A DNA stretch of 64,000 nt from Frateuria soli (GTDB taxonomy: Bacteria; Pseudomonadota; Gammaproteobacteria; Xanthomonadales; Rhodanobacteraceae): contig NZ_CP088252.1 in the NCBI RefSeq assembly GCF_021117385.1, forward strand, positions 2,108,001 through 2,172,000, read 5' to 3'. The translations under genes and the position numbers were made by a program. The notes beneath the pieces were generated by a model that saw only the letters and a list, made by a program, of their open reading frames with translations, was not told the origin of the DNA and did no database searches. Position 1 is the stretch's first letter; each line of letters starts with the position of its first letter. This document shows, in pieces, positions 57,840 through 64,000 of the stretch.

Positions 57840-58478
57840 TCAGCCCGGCGCCACCACGTCGAAGGCGTAGGCGGTCCGCTGCGATGCGGGCCGTTCGCGC
57901 CAGGCCGCGGCGAACGCGGCCAGGTGGCGGTAGGGGGCGAGCGGCAGCGTGTTACGGAAATCCAGGTGTTCGAGCAGGCAGAATAACGACGCTTCGAGCA
58001 GGCTTACGTCCCGCGGCGGCAACCCGCGCAACACCGATTCCAGGTTCGCGTCCAGCCAGGCCAGCGCATTGCGGAAGCCGTCGGCGGCCTTGGCGAAGTA
58101 CAGGTTCTCCGCCGGCAGCCGCGCCACCTGCATGCCGAATACCAGTTGGACCTGCGCGCCCATGCCGTGCCAGACCAGCTCCTGCGCGTTGCGTGCGCGT
58201 GGATCGGGCAGCTGTTCGGTCCACAGGATGCGCCGCGGTTGGCGTGCCCCGGCGACCAGCGTGCGGCAGATGTTCTCGGCGCCGAACACCGGCCCTTCGG
58301 GTAACACCAGCACCGGCAATTTGAGTGCAGGGTTGCCGGCGTAGTCGACCGGATCGCGCGAGGCCAGGTCGTGCACGGGCTCGAACGCGTATGCGATGTC
58401 CAGCTCCTCGGCGAACAGCCGGGCGAGCCGCGTGTAATGGGAACTGCTGCGGCCGACGAGGCGGACCTGCTCGGGCAT
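57840..58478 (-). CDS. Glutathione S-transferase family protein
   Basis: A 212-residue GST-like protein: N-terminal thioredoxin fold (VRLVGRSSSHYTRLARLFAEEL with an SSSHYT loop in the catalytic position, then PALKLPVLVL with the cis-Pro and VFGAENIC for glutathione), and a helical C-terminal domain (EASLFCLLEHLDF). It probably conjugates or reduces with glutathione in the cytosol; substrate unknown. ATG 58478 is used; ATG 58487 is an in-frame alternative, neither with a good SD. The 263-base gap on its downstream side (57577-57839) holds nothing I recognise. Confidence 0.85.
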   Translation of the reverse strand: MPEQVRLVGRSSSHYTRLARLFAEELDIAYAFEPVHDLASRDPVDYAGNPALKLPVLVLPEGPVFGAENICRTLVAGARQPRRILWTEQLPDPRARNAQELVWHGMGAQVQLVFGMQVARLPAENLYFAKAADGFRNALAWLDANLESVLRGLPPRDVSLLEASLFCLLEHLDFRNTLPLAPYRHLAAFAAAWRERPASQRTAYAFDVVAPG

Positions 58479-58540
58479 GGCGGGCATCCGTGGGGCGGGT
58501 GGAACCAATGTAGGACAAGCGCCCGCCCCGTGGCAGTCGC

Positions 58541-58932
58541 CTAGGCGGCGCCGGCCGCCATCGCCTGTGCGGCACCGCAGTGCTCGCTGTCAGATCCGTC
58601 CATCTGGCGCACCTCGCACTCGATGTCCCATGAGTCGCCGTGCACGGCCAGGTAGCGCCTGGTCAGCTCGATCGCGTGCTCCATGGAATCGGCGTTGAGG
58701 ACGGCATAGCCTCCGATTACTTCCTTGCTCTCGGTGAACGGGCCGTCCGTGGTGGAGATGTGGCCGCCGCGCAGCGGCAGCCGCACGCCCTCGGCGTTCG
58801 GGCGCAGGCCGGCGGTGTCGACCAGGGTGCCCTCGCCGGTCATCTTCTCGATCAGCCGGCCCATGTCGGCCATCAGTTGCTCGCTGGGCATCCGGCCGTT
58901 TCCTTGAGCCGGATCATGGAAAGGAAGCGCAT
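58541..58932 (-). pseudogene. YCII-related (DGPF) protein gene with a frameshift
   Basis: ATG at 58932 has an excellent SD (AAGGAG) and encodes MRFLSMIRLKET, the first strand of YCII/DGPF proteins. After about 58895 the family sequence continues in a different frame: MPSEQLMADMGRLIEKMTGE, then LRPNAEGVRL, STTDGPFTESKEVIGGYAVL (the DGPF motif) and IECEVRQM. One missing base explains the break; as written the first frame stops after 19 codons. Translation could restart at ATG 58891, which has AAGGA nine bases upstream, giving a 116-residue protein without strand 1. Confidence 0.8.
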
Positions 58933-59201
58933 GGGGTTCTCCTTGGCGTGGATGGTCGGGTGGGAGCAGCTGCGCGCAGGGCGCCGCTCCCCGGCACGAC
59001 GCAAGGGCGCCTGCAGGATCGACACACCAGGCCACCACGGCCGATCCAGGCCCGCCGGCTGCTTGACGCAAGCTTCGCCTCTTCGAACTTCGCCTTAAGC
59101 AGGCAGGCGCCGCTTGCGTTGAATCGGGCGGATATGGAGCCAGTGTCTTAGGGAGGCCACGCGGCCTTTCGACCTGCAACCGCAAAGAGGAGGAGAAAAA
59201 C

Positions 59202-59894
59202 ATGACCGCACAGAAGCGCATTGCCGCATCCATCGGACTGGCCCTGCTGTTCACCGGCGCCGCTGCCGCCGCGCCACTGCAGGACGGGCAACAGCAGAAG
59301 GACACCAGCCAGGCCGACAGCATGCAGGCGTCGCCGGCGAAGAAGCCCAACGGCACCTGGCTCAGTCTGAGCGGCACCGTCACCGACGCGCAGAACCGCT
59401 TCTTCACGCTCGACTACGGCAAGGGCAAGATCCCGGTGGAGATGGACGGCTGGACCTGGTACGGGCAGAACTACCAGTCGCTCGAGGGCGACAAGGTCAC
59501 CGTCTACGGCCGCGTCGACGACGACCTGTTCGAGCGCGACAAGATCGAGGCCAGCAGCGTCTATGACCAGGACCTCGGCACCTACTTCTACGCCAACGCC
59601 TCCGACGAGGAGGGTCCGGCCAACTACGCGTTGTGGGTGCACCCGGTGGTCGTGGGCGAGACGATCGTACGCGGCACCGTGACCTCGGTGAACGGCCGCG
59701 ACTTCACCGTCGACTACGGCCCGCGCAAGATCACCGTCGATACCAGCCAGCTGAAGAACAACCCGCTGGACAACAAGGGCTTCCAGCAGATCGACAAGGG
59801 CGACTACGTCAGCGTCGCCGGCGACATGGAGCGATCCTTCTGGGGCAATCGCCAGTTGCAGGCCGACTCGGTGGTGACCCTGAGCAACGGCTGA
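59202..59894 (+). CDS. Secreted protein with two OB-fold-like repeats
   Basis: A 230-residue protein: signal peptide to about residue 24, a polar linker, then two similar beta-domains. Compare WLSLSGTVTDAQNRFFTLDYGKGKIPVEMD with IVRGTVTSVNGRDFTVDYGPRKITVD, and GDKVTVYGRVDDDLFERDKIEASSV with GDYVSVAGDMERSFWGNRQLQADSV. This suggests an internal duplication of a small OB-like fold, as in periplasmic stress proteins of the YgiW/YdeI kind or DUF5666 proteins. Function unknown. A strong GAGGAGGAG SD precedes the ATG; an intrinsic terminator follows. Confidence 0.8.
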   Translation: MTAQKRIAASIGLALLFTGAAAAAPLQDGQQQKDTSQADSMQASPAKKPNGTWLSLSGTVTDAQNRFFTLDYGKGKIPVEMDGWTWYGQNYQSLEGDKVTVYGRVDDDLFERDKIEASSVYDQDLGTYFYANASDEEGPANYALWVHPVVVGETIVRGTVTSVNGRDFTVDYGPRKITVDTSQLKNNPLDNKGFQQIDKGDYVSVAGDMERSFWGNRQLQADSVVTLSNG

Positions 59895-59912
59895 GCCTTG
59901 CCTGCCTGCCCG

Positions 59913-59942
59913 AATCCCGGTCCCGACGGACCGGGATTTTTC
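59913..59942 (+). terminator. Rho-independent terminator
   Basis: Stem AATCCCGGTCC (59913-59923) pairs with GGACCGGGATT (59928-59938) over loop CGAC, followed by TTT. It lies 19 bases after the stop of the OB-fold protein gene. Confidence 0.9.
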
Positions 59943-59947
59943 ATGCC

Positions 59948-60493
59948 TCAGCGATGGCCGGGCGGATGCGACGGCGGCCGGCTCTGCGGCGTACGGACGG
60001 TGTTCTGCACCGGCGGGACGTACCGCTGCGGGGCATTGGGCCAGTAGTCGCCCGGCGGGCGGCGGAAGAAGCGCTGCCGTGTGTCGGCGTCGCGGCTGCG
60101 CAGCGCCAGCCGGTGGCCATCCACGTGCACCCAGTACCAGGAGCCCGGCGGGACCGGCGAGGTCGAGACATACACGAACCTCGCGTCGTAGTTGCCGTCC
60201 GGCCGCGCGGTGGTCTCCAGGCCGAGGTTGATCACGAACTGGCTCGCTATGGGCCGCCCGTGGTCGTTCGCGGGTCGGGTGATCATCTGGTCCAGGCTCT
60301 GGCGCAGCAGCCGCTCATAACGTGGCGCCAGCTCGATCGAGGGCGACACCTGGGTGACCTTGCCGTGGCTGTCCACCTGCACCAGCACGGGCAGGACCTT
60401 CGGGGTGAACTGGTGGAGCGACATCGAGGTTGCCGCCGCGCCTTGAGCGGCAGCCAGCGAGCCCAGCAGCAGGAACGCGCAGAACGGTTTCAT
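59948..60493 (-). CDS. Secreted protein of unknown function
   Basis: A 181-residue protein: signal peptide MKPFCAFLLLGSLAAAQGAAA, a region VLPVLVQVDSHGKVTQVSPSIELAP and FVINLGLETTARPDGNYDARFVYVST that looks like a TonB-C-type beta-alpha-beta fold, and a Pro/Arg-rich tail ending SRPPSHPPGHR. No family is certain. GGAGG lies before the ATG at 60493. Upstream of it, the 288 bases to 60781 contain no recognisable feature. Confidence 0.7.
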   Translation of the reverse strand: MKPFCAFLLLGSLAAAQGAAATSMSLHQFTPKVLPVLVQVDSHGKVTQVSPSIELAPRYERLLRQSLDQMITRPANDHGRPIASQFVINLGLETTARPDGNYDARFVYVSTSPVPPGSWYWVHVDGHRLALRSRDADTRQRFFRRPPGDYWPNAPQRYVPPVQNTVRTPQSRPPSHPPGHR

Positions 60494-60781
60494 GAGGGAC
60501 CTCCGGGTCGTTGCCCTCGGCAAGCCATGGTAGTCCCGCCGCGACCACCCCGCCACCGGACCGCGCGTCAGCGCAGTTGCATCGGGACGTGAGCCTGCAT
60601 CCACGGCGATACCGGCGAACGCACGCGTCGCCCGACGAAACGGTGCCTGCGCACGCCCCGCATGCGGGATTACCAGCTTCTAACGCCCACAGGTGCATGG
60701 TCGGGGGAACGACACCGTTCCGATCCGTATGCCGGAGGTCCCGGCACCGGCCTTTGGTCATACCGCTGCAAGGGGCGCAAC

Positions 60782-60967
60782 ATGCCGCACAAGCAACAAC
60801 CCGTTTCGGTCGCCGAACTGCATGACATCTACGGCGGCGAACGCTCCGCGCCCAAGGCGGGGAGCGCCGCGACCTACCGCAAGACCTCTTTTTCGGTCCG
60901 CGAGGCCGACCATCCGGGCAGCCCGCCGCCGCGACCGGTACCGGACGGCAAGAAGCGCCTGCGCTGA
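60782..60967 (+). CDS. Small basic hypothetical protein
   Basis: A 61-residue hydrophilic protein (MPHKQQPVSVAELHDIYGGE, then a Ser/Pro/Lys-rich tail ending PDGKKRLR). AAGGGG lies about six bases before the ATG, and GC-rich third positions support coding. No family recognised; probably disordered. It is convergent with the alpha/beta hydrolase gene. Confidence 0.55.
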   Translation: MPHKQQPVSVAELHDIYGGERSAPKAGSAATYRKTSFSVREADHPGSPPPRPVPDGKKRLR

Positions 60968-61036
60968 CCGGCCGACGCCTCGTCGCCCCGGGCCGGGTTC
61001 CGGCGGCCGTCGTCATGGCGGCCGCCGACGCCGGCG

Positions 61037-62026
61037 TCAGTCGCGCGGCATGAACCGGTCCACGGCATCGAGGAACGCCGCCGGCTCCTCCTGGTAGGGA
61101 AAGTGTGCGCTGCCGGGGAAGACGACCAGCGTCGCCTGCGGCAGCCGCCCGGCCAGCGCACGCTGCGGGGCCACGCCCACCGCCCGGTCGAATGCGCCGA
61201 CCAGTACCAGCGTAGGCATGCGCAGCCGCTCCGGATGGGCCACCGAATAGCAGATGAAGTCCGATTCCGGACCCATCAGCGCCGCGCCGATCTCGCCGGT
61301 GTTGCGCAGGCCGCTCTGCGCGTCCAGGCGCTCCTGCGCCTGCTTGGCGGCCATCACATGGAACTGCTGGCGGTCATGGAACACGTGCCCTTCCGGCAGC
61401 GTGGCCGTAGCGGCACCGACGAAGGCCATGCGGGCACGGGCCAGCGCGCAGACATCGCCTGGCGCGACGGCGCGCAGGGCCTTGCCGGCGTCCGACTGTT
61501 CGGCCGCCGCGTACGCCTCGGGAAACTGCGTGGCCAGCGTCTGCATCCAGCTCTCCATCGCACCCGGCAGATCGACTGCCGCATCGATCAGGATCAGCCG
61601 TGCCACGCGCTCCGGGTGCGTCTGCGCGTACTCGGCCGCCAGGGTGCCACCGAAGCTGTGCCCCGCCACCACCATGCGTTCGACGCCCAGTTGCCGCCGC
61701 AGCCCCTCGATGTCCCGCACCATCGCCGCCAGCGAATAGTCACCGCGCCAGGGCCGTTCGCTCTCGCCGCTGCCGCGTTCGTCCAGGTAGACCATCGGAT
61801 AGCGCGCATCGAGCGCCTTGCCGGCCGTCATGCGGAAACTGTAGGAGTTGTAGCCCGGCCCACCATGCAGGACCAACACCGGCACGTCGGCCGGCGTGAT
61901 CGGGCGCGAGGTCCAGTAGGTGAGCCGCACCCCGTTGATGACGGCGTCATGGCGGATCCCGGTGGCCCGCGATGACGGGGCAGCGAGGGCGGCAAGGAAC
62001 ACGGCGGCGATAAGCAACAAGCGCAT
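61037..62026 (-). CDS. Secreted alpha/beta hydrolase (proline iminopeptidase-like)
   Basis: A 329-residue protein with signal peptide MRLLLIAAVFLAALAAPSSRA and an alpha/beta hydrolase fold: oxyanion-hole VLVLHGGPGYNSYSF, YLDERGSGESERP, nucleophile Ser in VVAGHSFGGTLAAEYA, Asp in LVGAFDRAVG, and His in GSAHFPYQEEP. The HGGPG and DERGSG motifs are those of the prolyl aminopeptidase (S33) group. Substrate may be a peptide or an ester; not certain. Divergent from ligD with a 193-base gap. Confidence 0.87.
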   Translation of the reverse strand: MRLLLIAAVFLAALAAPSSRATGIRHDAVINGVRLTYWTSRPITPADVPVLVLHGGPGYNSYSFRMTAGKALDARYPMVYLDERGSGESERPWRGDYSLAAMVRDIEGLRRQLGVERMVVAGHSFGGTLAAEYAQTHPERVARLILIDAAVDLPGAMESWMQTLATQFPEAYAAAEQSDAGKALRAVAPGDVCALARARMAFVGAATATLPEGHVFHDRQQFHVMAAKQAQERLDAQSGLRNTGEIGAALMGPESDFICYSVAHPERLRMPTLVLVGAFDRAVGVAPQRALAGRLPQATLVVFPGSAHFPYQEEPAAFLDAVDRFMPRD

Positions 62027-62219
62027 GGTGCGAATCCAGCGGAGGGGAGACCGCGCGACTTTGCCTTGCAGCACCCCGCATCGATAAGTGCCGTTGGACA
62101 CGCCCGCTGTTCGCGAAGCCCGCAAGCGGCCCCCGCGCCCGGACACCGCATCACCGCGCTCTACCCCGGATTCACGACGCGGGTGCCACAACGGCCAGGG
62201 CACTGTGCGGAGCCATCGG

Positions 62220-64000
62220 TTGAGTCTCAGGGAATACGATCGCAAGCGGCGTTTCGATACCACGCCCGAGCCGCGGCCGGAAGGCTCCGCTGCCGCCGGC
62301 GGGCGGCCGATCTTCGTGGTGCAACTGCACCACGCCAGCCGGCGGCACTACGACTTCCGCCTGCAGGTCGGCGACACGCTCAAGTCGTGGGCCTGCCCCA
62401 AGGGGCCAAGCTATGACCCCGACGTCAAGCGCCTGGCCGTGGAGGTGGAGGATCACCCGATCTCCTACGCGACGTTCCAGGGCGACATCCCCGAGGGCGC
62501 CTACGGCGGTGGCCACGTCGACACCTTCGACAGCGGCGTGTGGTCGACCCCGTACGATCCGGAGGCGCAACTGGAGAAGGGCCACCTGCGCTTCGAGCTG
62601 TTCGGCTCGCGGCTCAAGGGCAGCTGGCACCTGGTGCGCAGCGGCAAGCCGGCGAAGCAGCCGCAGTGGTTCCTGATGCATGACAAGGACGCCTATGCCA
62701 GCGACGTGGAAGCCGATGACCTGCTCGACGCGCGCATGATCGCCAGCACCCGGGCCGCCGCCGGCCGCTCCGGCGGCGCGAAGGAGGTCGCGGCGACGCT
62801 GGACACGCGCAAGCGCAGGAAGGTACCGGTCGCCGGCCACCCTGCCCGCAAGGCAGGCAAGCTCGCCGCCGCCGCGGAGGGCGCGCGGAAAGCCAGGGCC
62901 AGCGGCGACTTCTTCAAGCCCGAGCTGGCCACGTTGCGCGAGAACCCGCCCGTCGGCGAGCAGTGGCTGCACGAGGTGAAGTGGGACGGCTACCGCATTC
63001 TCGCCACGGTGGCCAAGGGGCAGGTCCAGCTGTGGTCGCGCAACGGCCTGTCCTGGTCCGACAAGATCCCCGACATCCGCCAGGCGATCGAGTCGCTCGG
63101 CCTGGACTCGGCCCGCCTCGACGGCGAGCTGATCGCGCTGGGCGCGGACGGCCAGGCCGACTTCAACGCGCTGCAGAAGACGCTCTCCGGCGAGGCCAGC
63201 GCACCGCTCGCCTACATGCTGTTCGACGTGCCGTTCCTGGAAGGTTACGACCTCTCCCGCACGCCGCTGCACGCGCGCAAGGCGATTCTCGAGGCGCTGC
63301 TGGAAGATCCGCCCGCGCACCTTTCCTACAGCAGCCACGTGGTAGGCAACGGCGACCAGGTATTCGCCATGGCCAGCGAGCAGAAGCTCGAGGGCATCCT
63401 CAGCAAGCGCGTGGCGTCGCACTACCGTGGCGGCCGCGGCGACGACTGGCTCAAGATCAAGCGGGTGGAGTCCGACGAGTTCGCGGTCGTCGGCTACACC
63501 GCCCCCAAGGGCGGCCGGCAGGGGTTCGGCGCGCTGCTGCTGGCAAGGCCGGCGGCGGAGGGCGGCTGGCACTTCATGGGCCAGGTCGGCAGCGGTTTCA
63601 GCCACCGGCAACTGCTCGACCTCAGCCGCACGCTGGCCACTGGTGGCGGCAGCAAGCCGACCGTGCGCAACCCTGACGACGCCCCGCGCGGCGTGAAATG
63701 GATCGAGCCCACGGCGGTGGCGGAGGTGAACTACCGCGGCATCGGCAATCAGGGCCTGCTGCGCCAGCCGAGCCTGAAGGCGATGCGTCCGGACAAGAGC
63801 CCCGCCGACCTGCGCGACAGCGACCGTCCCGCACCCGAGCCCAGGCCAACCGCCCCCGGGCGCCGGGCGTCCACGCGCAACGCGCCAGGCCCCGCATCGC
63901 CCGGCATCATCATCACCCACCCCGAACGCGTGGTGTACCCGGCGGACGGCTACACCAAGCAGGACGTGGCCGACTACTACCGCGCCGTGATGGACTGGTT
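62220..64000 (+). CDS. ligD: ATP-dependent DNA ligase D, truncated by the window end
   Basis: The first 593 residues are present. Domain order is N-terminal 3'-phosphoesterase (about 1-190, FVVQLHHASRRHYDFRLQ and HPISYATFQGDIPEGAYGGG), then ligase (about 225-540, nucleotidylated Lys254 in HEVKWDGYRI, with LDGELIALG and LEGILSKR). The start of the polymerase domain (IIITHPERVVYPADGYTKQD) is cut by the window end. This PE-ligase-polymerase order is as in Pseudomonas LigD, which with Ku performs non-homologous end joining. The start is a TTG at 62220 (MSLREYDRKR) with GGAG eight bases upstream. No ku gene is in the window. Confidence 0.96.
   Translation, partial: MSLREYDRKRRFDTTPEPRPEGSAAAGGRPIFVVQLHHASRRHYDFRLQVGDTLKSWACPKGPSYDPDVKRLAVEVEDHPISYATFQGDIPEGAYGGGHVDTFDSGVWSTPYDPEAQLEKGHLRFELFGSRLKGSWHLVRSGKPAKQPQWFLMHDKDAYASDVEADDLLDARMIASTRAAAGRSGGAKEVAATLDTRKRRKVPVAGHPARKAGKLAAAAEGARKARASGDFFKPELATLRENPPVGEQWLHEVKWDGYRILATVAKGQVQLWSRNGLSWSDKIPDIRQAIESLGLDSARLDGELIALGADGQADFNALQKTLSGEASAPLAYMLFDVPFLEGYDLSRTPLHARKAILEALLEDPPAHLSYSSHVVGNGDQVFAMASEQKLEGILSKRVASHYRGGRGDDWLKIKRVESDEFAVVGYTAPKGGRQGFGALLLARPAAEGGWHFMGQVGSGFSHRQLLDLSRTLATGGGSKPTVRNPDDAPRGVKWIEPTAVAEVNYRGIGNQGLLRQPSLKAMRPDKSPADLRDSDRPAPEPRPTAPGRRASTRNAPGPASPGIIITHPERVVYPADGYTKQDVADYYRAVMDW

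Overview
The window is about 64 kb of very GC-rich, gene-dense chromosomal DNA. It has short intergenic gaps, many 1- to 4-base stop/start overlaps and typical proteobacterial Shine-Dalgarno (SD) sequences. The gene content points to a gammaproteobacterium of the Lysobacterales (Xanthomonadales), most likely a Rhodanobacteraceae member (Rhodanobacter/Dyella/Luteibacter-like). The evidence is a suf operon led by the Rrf2 regulator type known from xanthomonads, a CysD-CysNC pair, an AmgK-MurU pair, late kynurenine-pathway enzymes, and dispersed repeats beginning GTAGG. I see no rRNA, tRNA, CRISPR array, prophage or intact insertion sequence. This is core-type chromosome rather than a mobile island.

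Layout. 0-3.5 kb: the start of an unknown membrane-anchored protein, a VIT/CCC1-type transporter, a Gly-rich protein, the rpsF-rpsR-rplI operon, and an IscA-type Fe-S carrier. 3.6-6.2 kb: asnS with a coupled MalM-like lipoprotein and a small membrane protein. 6.2-9.7 kb: a divergent SDR, then an operon of 2-aminomuconate semialdehyde dehydrogenase, beta-carbonic anhydrase and 2-aminomuconate deaminase (late kynurenine catabolism). 9.8-17 kb: a His-rich secreted peptide, an N-formylglutamate deformylase, glutathione reductase, an unusual secreted protein with an NEAHH motif, an NlpC/P60 lipoprotein, SlyD and a secreted M4 metalloprotease. 17.2-22.9 kb: a methyltransferase and two DEAD-box helicases (RhlE, DeaD) flanking fghA-rimJ. 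22.9-27.4 kb: cysD-cysNC (making PAPS) divergent from a TPR-sulfotransferase that would use PAPS. 27.5-32.3 kb: a DODA-type dioxygenase, a cysteine-cluster protein, YpfJ, MAPEG, CPBP protease, Maf and an acetyltransferase. 32.6-39.4 kb: a GMC oxidoreductase, an AsmA protein, a run of small envelope proteins with a YaiW-like lipoprotein, and a DUF763 protein. 39.6-46.2 kb: AmgK-MurU peptidoglycan recycling, an HWE histidine kinase, a membrane protein and an M1 peptidase. 46.5-54.7 kb: the suf cluster (sufR-B-ACT-C-D-S, then GNAT and Rieske genes), split by a convergent PQQ-type sugar dehydrogenase. 54.7-60.9 kb: a UDP-HexNAc dehydrogenase, a probable 2H phosphoesterase, a DUF2171-like protein, two frameshifted genes, a GST and several small proteins. 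61-64 kb: an alpha/beta hydrolase and the first two-thirds of LigD.

The strongest points for follow-up are: an ACT-domain gene coupled inside the suf operon between sufB and sufC; a carbonic anhydrase inside a kynurenine operon; a probable 2H phosphoesterase recognised from paired HxT motifs; an SDR that has lost its catalytic YxxxK; two apparent one-base frameshifts within 2 kb; and two REP-like repeat families whose GTAGG start supplies the TAG stop codon of neighbouring genes. No wholly new multi-gene system is proved here; these are leads.
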